Source: a virus
IMG/VR virus record: IMGVR_UViG_3300045006_000031
Coordinates: 1 to 33,298 of that record
Reading direction: 5' to 3' (one strand)
DNA length: 33,298 nucleotides
Shown here: positions 6,114-14,236 of the stretch, piece by piece
Layout of the letters: each line of letters opens with the position of its first letter
Position numbering within the stretch: position 1 is the first letter of the stretch
Position numbers and translations under genes: made by a program
The notes under the pieces: generated by a model
The model's database searches: none
Told to the model about the DNA's origin: nothing
What the model saw: only the letters and a program-made list of their open reading frames with translations

Positions 6114-6850
6114 AAGTACACCTCGAACGGGTTCGCGTCCTTGGTGAACACCAGGTCTTGGTCGATGCCGAAGCGGTTCTTGCTGATGTGGCTGGCGGTC
6201 GGGTAGCAGGTAATGACGCGTTCGCCGGAATCAACCGCCCGCTTTTTGTCGCCTTCGCCGGTCGTGAACATCTTCAACTTGATGAACGCCACCACGTCAA
6301 CATTGTCGGAATAATGGCTAATCGACTTGTTGTTCATGCGGATGGTGTAGCGCATGTACGGCTCTTGATCCGGGCTGTTGACCGTCTCGCTATCGGCGTG
6401 TGCGATGAAGACGATGTGCATGTTCCGTAATTCTTGGAGCTTCCGGCACTCATCACGCAGCCGGAAATGGAACCCGCTGACGGCGCTATGGCCAGCACCG
6501 TAGCCGCCAAGCGCTTGGTTGATGCCTTTGGCCTTGCCATCCATGGCAATGACTTCTTGCTCGGCGATGGTGTTATACTGCGTCACCGAGTCAATGACCA
6601 GCGTGCGGAAGTTATGCTTTTCCGTTTGCAGTGCCCGCACCTGCTCCAGGATCTCGTATGAGAACAACGAGACGGGGAACAGTGCGACATCGGGGCGATG
6701 CGCGATGGCCTGCGTGCCGTCCTCGGTCCGGCAGAATACCGGGTTCGGGAACATCGACGCCAGCGTCGTTTTCCCGAGCCCGCCTGACGATACCAGGGTG
6801 ATGGTGATTGGCCGCTTCGTGGGGCTGACCAACTGATCGAGTAGACTCAT
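6110..6850 (-). CDS. Phage RecA-fold NTPase (AAA_24 / Sak4-like)
   Basis: The 246-residue protein has Walker A SSGGLGKTT (21-29) and Walker B FRTLVIDSVT (about 81-90). It also has IVFIAHAD, typical of RecA-fold phage nucleotide-binding proteins of the AAA_24 group. Some members (Sak4-like) act as single-strand annealing or recombination proteins, and its place with Gp157, DUF669 and a helicase fits recombination-dependent replication. It is the first gene of the leftward operon, with AGGAGG before the ATG and the promoter at 6880-6908. Assignment to Sak4 rather than another RecA-fold group is uncertain. Confidence 0.8.
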   Translation of the reverse strand: MSLLDQLVSPTKRPITITLVSSGGLGKTTLASMFPNPVFCRTEDGTQAIAHRPDVALFPVSLFSYEILEQVRALQTEKHNFRTLVIDSVTQYNTIAEQEVIAMDGKAKGINQALGGYGAGHSAVSGFHFRLRDECRKLQELRNMHIVFIAHADSETVNSPDQEPYMRYTIRMNNKSISHYSDNVDVVAFIKLKMFTTGEGDKKRAVDSGERVITCYPTASHISKNRFGIDQDLVFTKDANPFEVYL

Positions 6851-6877
6851 ATCTACCTCCTCTTTCCTTTTCTTTCT

Positions 6878-6906
6878 TGACTATATCATCGAATCGTGGT
6901 AACGTC
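6878..6906 (+). promoter_or_regulatory. Possible weaker divergent promoter overlapping the leftward one
   Basis: On the plus strand TTGACT (6878-6883) is followed 17 nt later by TAACGT (6901-6906). The -35 is good, the -10 poor. It would serve the HTH gene at 6930 and shares its bases with the leftward promoter, so polymerase could not occupy both at once. Confidence 0.35.
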
Positions 6907-6908
6907 AA
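6880..6908 (-). promoter_or_regulatory. Strong sigma70-type promoter of the leftward early operon
   Basis: On the minus strand, TTGACG (6903-6908), 17 nt, then TATAGT (6880-6885): five of six bases match the consensus in each box, with ideal spacing. It drives the AAA_24 NTPase gene and probably the whole leftward operon. Confidence 0.75.
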
Positions 6909-6929
6909 GCCACAGGAGTAACAAAAAAA

Positions 6930-7118
6930 ATGGAAAAGATTGGGTTCAAGGAAGCGGCAGAATTGATCGGCTGCACTGAGAAAACGCTTAAGGCCAGATA
7001 TAAGGCGTGGGGCGTTCCATATTACAAGATTGGGTCAATGACCCGTTTCTCACCAAGGGAGGTGTATGGCTGGATTGAATCGAACGCGCACAATCGGCCT
7101 GTCACCACTGAGGAGTAA
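6930..7118 (+). CDS. Small HTH (excisionase/MerR-like) DNA-binding protein
   Basis: The 62-residue protein contains a winged-helix-type start, FKEAAELIGCTEKTLKARYK, and then YYKIGSMTRFSPREVYGWI. This is the pattern of the HTH_17 / excisionase-like family, where the second half forms the wing and binding helix. An AGGAG site lies 10 nt before the ATG. It is the first rightward gene from the divergent control region and could regulate the early promoters; this is inferred from position. Confidence 0.75.
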   Translation: MEKIGFKEAAELIGCTEKTLKARYKAWGVPYYKIGSMTRFSPREVYGWIESNAHNRPVTTEE

Positions 7119-7122
7119 CTCC

Positions 7123-8913
7123 ATGGACGTACAAACATGGGTTGCGCAAAATATGCGCGTGGCCAGGGCTGGCACAGACAAAATAATCGTGCATTGTCCA
7201 CTCGATGGTCACGAACATGGCGACGCTACGCCATCCGCCTGCGTATATCCCGATAATACATGGTTTTCGTGTATGAAGCATGGCGACATGCCATTGTCCG
7301 CCCTGGCGTCGCTACTTGGCGTCGATCCGCTGCCATACGAGAAACCGCAATCGAGCGCGGTGGCAAGATACGACTACTACGACCGCGGCGTGCTCCTGTA
7401 TTACAAGGAAAAGTACGTCAAGCCGAATGGTGACAAGTCGTTTTGCTTTTTCGATTCCGATGGCAAGAAAGGCTTGAACGGCGCCAGGCGCGTATTGTAT
7501 CGCGTGGACCAACTGCGCACGGCGCTCAAGCATGGCAAGACCATCTACATAACCGAAGGCGAGAAAGACGTTGACACGCTTGTCAATCTTGGCTTCATAG
7601 CTACCTCAAGCGACTCAGGCGCTTCACGACCATGGGGCGAGGAGTACTTGTCTGAGTTTACTGCCGGATCTCATGTGGTAATATGTCCAGACTTTGATGG
7701 CGTCGGCATCCAGTTCGCCACGGCCAATGCCGCAGCACTCAAGTCGCGCGGCGTCAACGTCAAGTGGCTCGACCTTGGCTACCAGATCACTGAAAGCCAT
7801 GGCAAGGACATCTCGGACTGGATAACAGAAGGACACAAGCCGGATGAGATAAGCCGGCATATCACCAGCGAGTTCCGCGCAGTCCATCCAAACTTCAAGC
7901 TGAAAAAGCTATGCGAATTCAGTCTGTCGCCGCCTGACTGGTTGATACATGGCCTGATCGAACCGGACAGCCTGGCTATGTACTATGGCCCAAGCAACTC
8001 GGGAAAGTCATTCCATGTGCTTGATATGTCGCTGTGCGTCGCATCTGGAAAAGACTTCCACGGCAGAAAGACAAAAAAAGGCCCTGTCATATACCTGGCC
8101 GGCGAAGGTCATAAGGGCATCGTTAAGCGCACGTTCGCATGGTGTCTACACAATGGGATAGACATAGATGAACAAGAATGGTGGCTTGCTGAGCGTCCAT
8201 TCGACATGATGTCAGATTCATCGGTCGGCGACGTGATCGCGTCAATTGATCATTATTCAAAATCACCGCCAGCTATGGTTGTCATAGATACCCTGGCGCG
8301 TAACTTTGGCGACGGCGACGAAAACGCCACCAAGGATATGGCCAGGGTAATCCGGTCAGCTGATGCAATCCGCATAAAATACCGGTGCTTGGTTATCATA
8401 GTGCACCACTCAGGCCATACCGAAGGCAGGGCGCGCGGCAATTCATCGCTGCGTGGCGCTATGGATTTTGAGTATGAGGTCAACCAAAGCGGCGACACAG
8501 TAACTGTCGTCAACAAAAAAATAAAGGATGGTGAAAAGCCGAGGCCGATGGCGTTTGAGTTTGTCAGCGTTGAGCTTGGGATCGAGAACCTGGCCTCCGC
8601 TGTGCTGAAACAGGTTGAAACGCTGGCTGACAAACAGGAAAAAAAGATCACTGGTGAGAACCAGAAAAAGGCGTTCGCGGTGCTTGAAAAGCTCTATGAT
8701 GAGCAGAGGAAAAACATCGAGGCAAGCGGCATTGGAAGCGAACCGCTCGTGTTGATCGAGGACTGGAGGGAGGCGTTGAAGGCCGAAGGATTCGGGAGAA
8801 AGGAAATCATGAGGGCCAAAACAGACCTTGTAAAACACATGCTTGTGACCATAAACGAACCGCATATTATGATCGGAGACTCCATGGATGGCTTCTTGGA
8901 GGCCAATAAGTGA
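7123..8913 (+). CDS. Phage primase-helicase (zinc finger, Toprim, RepA-like ATPase)
   Basis: Numbering from the ATG at 7123 (AGGAG 7-8 nt upstream) gives 596 residues; an in-frame ATG at 7066 lies inside the previous gene and is unlikely. An N-terminal zinc finger has C25, H30, C50 and H53 with ATPSA between. A Toprim domain has ITEGEKD (143-149) and the acidic PDFDG (189-193). A RecA-like ATPase follows, with Walker A GPSNSGKS (289-296), Walker B MVVIDTLA and HHSGH. Together these suggest a primase fused to a replicative helicase of the RepA/AAA_25 type, acting at the phage origin. The repeat array just after the gene supports a nearby origin. Confidence 0.88.
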   Translation: MDVQTWVAQNMRVARAGTDKIIVHCPLDGHEHGDATPSACVYPDNTWFSCMKHGDMPLSALASLLGVDPLPYEKPQSSAVARYDYYDRGVLLYYKEKYVKPNGDKSFCFFDSDGKKGLNGARRVLYRVDQLRTALKHGKTIYITEGEKDVDTLVNLGFIATSSDSGASRPWGEEYLSEFTAGSHVVICPDFDGVGIQFATANAAALKSRGVNVKWLDLGYQITESHGKDISDWITEGHKPDEISRHITSEFRAVHPNFKLKKLCEFSLSPPDWLIHGLIEPDSLAMYYGPSNSGKSFHVLDMSLCVASGKDFHGRKTKKGPVIYLAGEGHKGIVKRTFAWCLHNGIDIDEQEWWLAERPFDMMSDSSVGDVIASIDHYSKSPPAMVVIDTLARNFGDGDENATKDMARVIRSADAIRIKYRCLVIIVHHSGHTEGRARGNSSLRGAMDFEYEVNQSGDTVTVVNKKIKDGEKPRPMAFEFVSVELGIENLASAVLKQVETLADKQEKKITGENQKKAFAVLEKLYDEQRKNIEASGIGSEPLVLIEDWREALKAEGFGRKEIMRAKTDLVKHMLVTINEPHIMIGDSMDGFLEANK

Positions 8914-8914
8914 C

Positions 8915-9066
8915 CGGGACAATTTCAAATTGTCCCGCCATTGTCCCGCCATTGTCCCGGGGTGCATTTAGTGGTATAGGGGCGGGACAAACGTCACAAA
9001 TGCCTTAAGGCATGTGAGAATTGTCCCGCCTATACCCAGCACTTGACCGAAAAAAAATGTCCCGGG
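8915..9066 (+). repeat. TGTCCCG iteron-like array, candidate origin or operator
   Basis: The region starts with a 23-bp palindrome (8915-8937, arms CGGGACAATTT around a central C). It overlaps three tandem copies of ATTGTCCCGCC (8929, 8940, 8951). GGCGGGACAA (8981-8990) then faces TTGTCCCGCC (9021-9030), with the perfect 14-bp palindrome ATGCCTTAAGGCAT (9000-9013) centred between them. A last TGTCCCG lies at 9059. Such regularly placed copies in both orientations, right behind the primase gene, are typical of a protein-binding array. No T-run follows, so a terminator is unlikely. Confidence 0.65.
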
Positions 9067-9110
9067 GCCCGTGACGGATTTTAGACCGGGGCAGTGTCCA
9101 TGTGTCCCTG

Positions 9111-9139
9111 TTGACTCAATGCGCGTGATGTGCTATTAT
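9111..9139 (+). promoter_or_regulatory. Sigma70-type promoter
   Basis: TTGACT (9111-9116), 17 nt, TATTAT (9134-9139). Both boxes match the consensus at five of six positions. It stands just upstream of the small gene at 9158 and just after the iteron-like array. Confidence 0.7.
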
Positions 9140-9157
9140 TGTCGTAAGGAGCCAAAA

Positions 9158-9397
9158 ATGAAAATAGCATTTCCAGATGGTTCGGAGCGAGAGGTCATCA
9201 AGGCAAGCCATGCGTCAAAGCTCATTGAGTCTCGTGGCTTGAATCCCTGGACGTTTCTCAGGAACCTGACCAGGGAAAAAATTCCGTCGGTAAAACTTGG
9301 TGCGTCCAGATACGTCGAAGTCGCCATTGTCGATCAATGGACAGGATCGGTTGGCGGTATCAAAAGTGAGCCAATCTTCACTGGATATAATTTCTGA
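9158..9397 (+). CDS. Small hypothetical DNA-binding-like protein
   Basis: Seventy-nine residues. I chose the ATG at 9158 because TAAGGAG precedes it and the promoter at 9111-9139 would exclude a start further upstream. The segment ASHASKLIESRGLNPWTFL followed by KIPSVKLGASRYVEVAIVDQW resembles a small HTH protein with a following wing, but the match is weak. I do not recognise a family. Confidence 0.6.
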   Translation: MKIAFPDGSEREVIKASHASKLIESRGLNPWTFLRNLTREKIPSVKLGASRYVEVAIVDQWTGSVGGIKSEPIFTGYNF

Positions 9398-9415
9398 TGG
9401 GGGAAGGATAGGAAG

Positions 9416-9853
9416 ATGAGTAAAATTATTAGATTTTGTGGTGTGGATTTTCGCATTGAGGACCATGCGAGATGGGCAGCGTTTTTTCAGGTGGCCGGGG
9501 TCGAGTGGGAGTACCTTAAGCAGGGAGCATTATTTTTCCCGAACAAGTTCTGCGGGTTCTCATTCGCGGTGCTCACACCGAAGAACGTGTTTGAAAAGTC
9601 TTTTTCAGAAAAAAGGGCCATCATACTTGATGGCGAGCCGAGGCCGACCATGTTCTACTCATGGGAAGATGGATGCCTGCAAGACTATTCTTTCTGCGCC
9701 GGGGATTGTTCATACATTGCCGACAGTGGGAAAGATTGGGGCAGATACGTATGCTCAGGATGGGATAGGCGCGAGGACAATAGCGAATATTTCGGCGATT
9801 CATATATTTTTGCATGCAAAGTAGCCAATTCAATAAAGTTCAAAATTGTTTGA
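9416..9853 (+). CDS. Hypothetical protein, 145 aa
   Basis: I do not recognise this protein. It is rich in aromatic residues (many F, W and Y) and has four scattered cysteines in its second half, one pair as CAGDC. There is no signal peptide or membrane helix. GGAAG stands just before the ATG. The gene lies between two strong promoters in a block of small genes and may be an early accessory protein. Confidence 0.6.
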   Translation: MSKIIRFCGVDFRIEDHARWAAFFQVAGVEWEYLKQGALFFPNKFCGFSFAVLTPKNVFEKSFSEKRAIILDGEPRPTMFYSWEDGCLQDYSFCAGDCSYIADSGKDWGRYVCSGWDRREDNSEYFGDSYIFACKVANSIKFKIV

Positions 9854-9878
9854 CAATTTTTTTATGGCGGTTTATACT
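9850..9878 (+). promoter_or_regulatory. Near-consensus sigma70 promoter
   Basis: Perfect TTGACA (9850-9855), 17 nt, TATACT (9873-9878). The -35 box overlaps the last codons of the preceding gene. The small gene at 9896 follows with an excellent GGAGG site, so this looks like a strongly expressed transcript. Confidence 0.8.
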
Positions 9879-9895
9879 TGCAATCGGAGGATCGC

Positions 9896-10069
9896 ATGAA
9901 GAAATATCGCAAGGTGCTGAACCAGGAAATCGAGCGCACGTTCGAGTTCACTGCCGATGACGTCAAGGCGTTGATCGCCAAGCGGGTGAGCGCTGCCAAA
10001 GCGGTGTCGTATACCATCACCATCAATGCCGACGGCTCGGCCGTTGCCGTGCTCAATCAGGTGCGGTGA
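9896..10069 (+). CDS. Small basic hypothetical protein, 57 aa
   Basis: The ATG at 9896 follows CGGAGG. The product starts MKKYRKVLNQEIERTFEF and ends with a short strand pair (YTITINADGSAVAVLNQV). This is an alpha/beta layout seen in small phage proteins of unknown role. The near-consensus promoter and ribosome site suggest high expression. No family recognised. Confidence 0.65.
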   Translation: MKKYRKVLNQEIERTFEFTADDVKALIAKRVSAAKAVSYTITINADGSAVAVLNQVR

Positions 10070-10138
10070 GGGTTGCGGTACACTTCCGCGATCCGGATCA
10101 AAAATAGGGCCGTTTTGAGCGGTTATAGAGGATCTTGT

Positions 10139-10387
10139 ATGAGATGGTGCGAATATGAAAACGAGAGACACATGTTCCATTCCTTCGGACTGTATGGGAA
10201 TGAGTTTTCAAGATCATGCGCAATCATAGAAAATGCCCAAGGTGATATCAAAATGGTTGACCCTATGTCTGTAAAATTTTTGTTTCCATGGAAAAATTAC
10301 GATGTGCCAGTGAAAAAAGATGGCAAGGTCCAGGAAGAGCCCGCTCCAAAAGCAGCGCCCAGTAGGCGGGTAATACCAAGGATTTAG
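10139..10387 (+). CDS. Hypothetical protein, 82 aa
   Basis: I chose the ATG at 10139, preceded by AGAGGAT, over an upstream TTG at 10073 that has no ribosome site. The sequence begins MRWCEYENERHMFHSFGLYG and has a central strand-rich part (SCAIIENAQGDIKMVDPMSV), then a Lys/Pro/Ala-rich tail. Function unknown. Confidence 0.6.
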   Translation: MRWCEYENERHMFHSFGLYGNEFSRSCAIIENAQGDIKMVDPMSVKFLFPWKNYDVPVKKDGKVQEEPAPKAAPSRRVIPRI

Positions 10388-10398
10388 GGGGGGGCGTC

Positions 10399-10755
10399 AT
10401 GTCTGACTCTGCTAACAAGAGAAATACAAGCGGCCTGAGCAAGCCAGGGATGACTAATAACCCTAATGGTCGGCCTAAAACTCCCGAATCGGTGAAGCTG
10501 GCGTTCGCCGGCATGATGCCGCTTGCGCTTGAGGCCATGCGTGCTATACTTGATGGCTCGGACACCGAGGCCAGGGCATCGGACAGGATAAAGGCTGCTG
10601 ATATTGTGTTCGACCGCAATCTCGGGAAAGCCGTCGAGACTGTCAACATGGAAAGCCAGGTCAACTACGTTGACACAAGCAAGCTGACAGAACAACAGAA
10701 GGACGTTTTAGTTTCCCTCGCAATCACCAACATTGACAATACAAACGAGATGTAG
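10399..10755 (+). CDS. Putative terminase small subunit
   Basis: The 118-residue protein has an N-terminal segment SGLSKPGMTNNPNGRPKTPE, the NPNGRPK pattern common at the N-terminus of small phage packaging proteins. Two helices (AFAGMMPLALEAMRAIL and ASDRIKAADIVFDRNLG) and a polar C-terminus follow. Its place before the large terminase, separated only by a homing endonuclease gene, supports a DNA-recognition role in packaging. The match is by pattern and position. A G-rich ribosome site precedes the ATG. Confidence 0.65.
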   Translation: MSDSANKRNTSGLSKPGMTNNPNGRPKTPESVKLAFAGMMPLALEAMRAILDGSDTEARASDRIKAADIVFDRNLGKAVETVNMESQVNYVDTSKLTEQQKDVLVSLAITNIDNTNEM

Positions 10756-10761
10756 TATCTT
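10733..10761 (+). promoter_or_regulatory. Promoter of the GIY-YIG gene inside the end of the putative small terminase gene
   Basis: Perfect TTGACA (10733-10738), 17 nt, TATCTT (10756-10761). The predicted transcript start falls at or just before the ATG at 10768, and no Shine-Dalgarno sequence is visible there, so the endonuclease mRNA may be leaderless. Confidence 0.6.
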
Positions 10762-10767
10762 GTCTGT

Positions 10768-11493
10768 ATGGGTGTAGTTTACTGCGCAACAAACAAAATC
10801 AACGGGAAAAAATATATAGGCTTTACGTCTATAAGTTTGAAACACCGTAAGGGCCAACATCTCGCGGCAGCACAAACTGAAAATGGGGCATCATTTTTCC
10901 ATTATGCCATAAGAAAGTATGGCGCCCATAATTTTGAATGGGAAGAAGTTTTCACATCTGATGATGTTAGAGAACTAAAGGCTATGGAGAAAAGTTTAAT
11001 TTCTGAAAATAAATCCTTACGTCCAGGCGGTTATAATTTAACGCATGGAGGAGAAGGAAATGTTTTGACAGAAGAAACAAAAAGAAAAATAGGTGCTGCA
11101 AATAAAGGCAGGAAGCCAACACAATACTGCATTGAAAGGGCTTTGGAATACTGGAAAACTCATCAAGTATCAGAAGAAACAAGGAAAAAATTACGCGGGA
11201 GAAAGGTTGTAATCTCACAGGAGATGCGCGATCGAATCAGTAAAAAACTGATGGGACATAAACATTCAGAAGAAACAAAAAGAAAAATAGGCGAAGCAGG
11301 CAAAGGTAAAAATACTGGCAAAAACAACCATAAATCAAGAATGGTAATGTGCGTTGAGACTGGCCAGGTATTTGAAACATTGACAGCTGCCGCAAAACAT
11401 TGCGGCGGAAGTATTGAAAATATATATAGGTGCGCATCTGGTAGAAATAAGACTGCTTTTGGATTCAAGTGGGAATATGTTGAAAAGGAATAA
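10768..11493 (+). CDS. GIY-YIG homing endonuclease with NUMOD motifs
   Basis: The 241-residue protein has the GIY-YIG core: VVYCATNKINGKKYIG (3-18), R27 in HRKGQH, the catalytic glutamate E74 in LKAMEKSLI, and N90 in GGYNLTHGG. Two NUMOD3 helices (TEETKRKIGAANKGRK and SEETKRKIGEAGKGKN) and a C-terminal NUMOD1-type domain (VETGQVFETLTAAAKHCGG) form the DNA-binding part. The gene is much richer in A+T than its neighbours, a sign of transfer. It lies between the terminase genes and overlaps the start of the large terminase by 17 nt, the usual place for a free-standing endonuclease that homes into packaging genes. Confidence 0.92.
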   Translation: MGVVYCATNKINGKKYIGFTSISLKHRKGQHLAAAQTENGASFFHYAIRKYGAHNFEWEEVFTSDDVRELKAMEKSLISENKSLRPGGYNLTHGGEGNVLTEETKRKIGAANKGRKPTQYCIERALEYWKTHQVSEETRKKLRGRKVVISQEMRDRISKKLMGHKHSEETKRKIGEAGKGKNTGKNNHKSRMVMCVETGQVFETLTAAAKHCGGSIENIYRCASGRNKTAFGFKWEYVEKE

Positions 11494-12895
11494 TATTTTA
11501 GGCGCACTTGTAGACCTTGGCAGATCATCATTTTATCACTATTGCAAAATGCGACTGCCAACTGTCTATACCGAAAAAAGGCCGCACCTTCGTATCTTAT
11601 GCAAAGAGCTTCAATCTTTCATCGAATCAGATACAGAACAAAACCTGATGATATGTATGCCGCCGCGATTTGGTAAATCAACATCGGTGCAGCTTCTTAC
11701 TGAATGGTTTCTTGGAAAGAATCCAAGGAAATCTGTAATCACCGCAAGTTATAACGAAATGCTATCGAGCAGATTTTCAAGGGCTGTGAGAAATGGTATA
11801 TCAGAAAAAAAAGTTAGTGGATCAAATAGGCTTGTGTTTTCTGATTGGTTCCCTGGAATAAAAATAAAGGACGGCGATAGCTCAGCTCAGATATGGAGCC
11901 TTGATGGTTCATTTTTTTCATACTTGGCAACTAGTCCTGGCGGGACGGTTACTGGCGTAGGTGCATCAGGATTAATGATAATTGATGACCTTATAAAGAA
12001 CGCCGAAGAAGCATACAATTTGCGTGTGCTCGACGAGAACTTTGCATGGTACTCAAACACAATGCTATCAAGATGTGAGCCAGGGTGTAAAAAAATCATA
12101 ATTATGACAAGGTGGGCGACGAATGACATCGTCGGGAAACTTACCGCTTTGGAGCCAGACAACTGGCGCGTTATAAAAATGCCGGCCAAGAATGACGATG
12201 GCACAATGCTGTGCGATGACATCCTGAGCGCAGCCGAATATGAAGACAGGAAAAACAAGACCGATCCGGTTATCATTGCCGGCAACTATCAACAGGAGCC
12301 ATACGACAACATAGACAAGCTGTATGGTGAATTGAAAACGTACCAACCTGGCATGGTTCCAGATGGCGGCAGAATCGAGGCGTACATCGACACGGCAGAC
12401 GAGGGGCAGGACTACCTTGCCGGCGCCGTGTATCGAGTCGTGAACAATACAGCGTATGTGCTCGACATGGTGTATACTCAAGATCCGATGGAAATAACGG
12501 AAGGCCAGGCTGCCTTGATGTTGTCAAACAATCGGTGCCAGGTTGCCTATATCGAGTCAAACAATGGTGGCCGCGGGTTCAGCCGGAACGTGGAACGCAT
12601 TATGCGTGAGATTGCAAAGTATTCGAGCTGCCGCGTGGTGTGGTTCCACCAGGGTGCTAACAAAATGGCTCGGATATTGTCAACGGCCACCAATGTGTGT
12701 AATTCTGTAATCATGCCGCATGATTGGCACGAAAGGTGGCCAGATTTCCACCGACATGTTATCATGGCAGGAAGGAATGCAAAAATGACGCATGATGACT
12801 TTGCGGACATGCTTGCCGGGATAGTTGAGAAGTCTCTAACATCAGCCAAGGTGTCGGTGCCGTCAACTGACATCCGGGGCGCGTTTGCAGTATAA
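11477..12895 (+). CDS. terL: Terminase large subunit
   Basis: With the ATG at 11477 the protein has 472 residues, a normal length. The ATPase has Walker A MPPRFGKS (61-68) and Walker B LMIIDD (166-171), with the coupling segment IIMTRWATND after it. The nuclease domain has YIDTADEGQDYLAG (303-316), with D305 as a likely metal ligand, and IESNNGG further on. It packages DNA into the procapsid through the portal. The first bases overlap the end of the GIY-YIG gene, and the ribosome site is weak, so TerL translation may be coupled to the endonuclease gene. Confidence 0.92.
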   Translation: MLKRNNILGALVDLGRSSFYHYCKMRLPTVYTEKRPHLRILCKELQSFIESDTEQNLMICMPPRFGKSTSVQLLTEWFLGKNPRKSVITASYNEMLSSRFSRAVRNGISEKKVSGSNRLVFSDWFPGIKIKDGDSSAQIWSLDGSFFSYLATSPGGTVTGVGASGLMIIDDLIKNAEEAYNLRVLDENFAWYSNTMLSRCEPGCKKIIIMTRWATNDIVGKLTALEPDNWRVIKMPAKNDDGTMLCDDILSAAEYEDRKNKTDPVIIAGNYQQEPYDNIDKLYGELKTYQPGMVPDGGRIEAYIDTADEGQDYLAGAVYRVVNNTAYVLDMVYTQDPMEITEGQAALMLSNNRCQVAYIESNNGGRGFSRNVERIMREIAKYSSCRVVWFHQGANKMARILSTATNVCNSVIMPHDWHERWPDFHRHVIMAGRNAKMTHDDFADMLAGIVEKSLTSAKVSVPSTDIRGAFAV

Positions 12896-12904
12896 GGGGG
12901 CAAT

Positions 12905-14236
12905 ATGACCACCGACCAAATCAAGAAGTACGTCGATAAGATCCAGTCCAATGCCGGGCGGTACAAAGACCAGAAGGCATACGCAATCGGCAATAACGTG
13001 TCAATCTACCGACCGCTGCCGAAGTCGTCGCCGGATAACCGCAAGCCGATCCCGTTTGCCCGCAGGGCCGTGGCCATGATCAAGGGATACATGGCAAAGC
13101 CGGGCAATATCGTTTATACCGGCGAATACTACACCAGCACGCTCGCCGAGATTTACAACGCCAACGACGAAGAAATCATCACGGCAAACGAGTTCGAGGA
13201 TGCGCTTGTGCACGGCTCCTGCTACGAACTGCACTGGATGACCGAAGGCGTCAAATATTTTTACCCGGTGCCGGTTGAGCAAGGCTGCCCGGTGTACTCC
13301 GACGACCTCAAGCCCAAGTTGATCGCCTTCGTCTGGCACCGGGTGCTTGAAGACGAGACCGAGATTGCCACTTGCTACGACGACACCTACGCCCAGGATT
13401 TCGTCTACAGCAGCCAGGCCGGCAAAAAGACATGGATAGCCCAAGAGCCGCAGCCCCATGGTTATGGCGTGGTGCCGGTCAATGTCGGTCAAATCGACCG
13501 CGACAAGCGCAATCTCTTCGACCATGTGTTGCCATTGATCGACCTATACGACAAACTCATGTCCGAGGATATTGGCAACGAGCTTGAGCGCTTCAATGCG
13601 GCGATCATGTTGATGGCCAATCGGATTGATGCAACCAGCACCGACGAGACTGGGCGAACGATGGTTGACCGCCTTAAAGAATTGCGGCTGCTTGATGGCG
13701 TGGCCGAGGACGGTACCGATGTGCGTAACAAGGTTGCATTCGTTGGCCGCGATATCCCGACCGCGTTTATCTCGTTCGCATCAACTCAGATTGAACGCTT
13801 GATTTACGAGATGTTGATGATCGTCAATCCGAATGACGACAATTTCGCTACCGCTTCCGGCGTCGCCCAGGCGTACAAGCTGCTTGGCATGGAATACTTG
13901 TGTGCCAGCATCGAGTCTTATTTTGGCATGTTCCTGCAAAACCGGATCAAAATAATCTCCGGCATAGACTCGACCATCAACGGCACGTCTGGCGTCAACG
14001 ACGTATCCATCAGCTTCAAGCGAAATCTGCCACATAACCTGACCGAGATTGCCGACAACATGGCCAAGCTGACCGGGCTGGTCAGCACCGAGACCTTGCT
14101 TAAGATGCTACCAACGTCTGTCGTGCCAGACATCGAGGAAGAGCTTGAACGGATTGAAGCGTCGAAGCCGGAGACGCCATTCTCCGCGCCTGAAATAGCC
14201 GACCAGGACGAAGACGAGTACGAGGCACAGCCATGA
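12905..14236 (+). CDS. SPP1 Gp6-like portal protein
   Basis: The 443-residue protein matches the SPP1-type portal family. The features seen are an N-terminal part with IPFARRAVAMIKGYMAKPGNI, a middle part with ALVHGSCYELHW, YGVVPVNVGQ and LIDLYDKLMSEDIGNELERF, and the long helical region that forms the stem and crown. The acidic C-terminus (EDEYEAQP) is typical. It forms the ring through which DNA enters the head and to which the connector proteins bind. The end overlaps the next small gene by 4 nt. Confidence 0.88.
   Translation: MTTDQIKKYVDKIQSNAGRYKDQKAYAIGNNVSIYRPLPKSSPDNRKPIPFARRAVAMIKGYMAKPGNIVYTGEYYTSTLAEIYNANDEEIITANEFEDALVHGSCYELHWMTEGVKYFYPVPVEQGCPVYSDDLKPKLIAFVWHRVLEDETEIATCYDDTYAQDFVYSSQAGKKTWIAQEPQPHGYGVVPVNVGQIDRDKRNLFDHVLPLIDLYDKLMSEDIGNELERFNAAIMLMANRIDATSTDETGRTMVDRLKELRLLDGVAEDGTDVRNKVAFVGRDIPTAFISFASTQIERLIYEMLMIVNPNDDNFATASGVAQAYKLLGMEYLCASIESYFGMFLQNRIKIISGIDSTINGTSGVNDVSISFKRNLPHNLTEIADNMAKLTGLVSTETLLKMLPTSVVPDIEEELERIEASKPETPFSAPEIADQDEDEYEAQP

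Noticed and set aside
7066-7122. Upstream ATG extending the primase-helicase gene
   Set aside because: It lies inside the coding sequence of the HTH gene and has no ribosome site; AGGAG precedes the ATG at 7123.
8915-8937. Terminator after the primase-helicase gene
   Set aside because: The palindrome has almost no loop and no T-run, and its half sites recur through the following array, so a binding-site role fits better.
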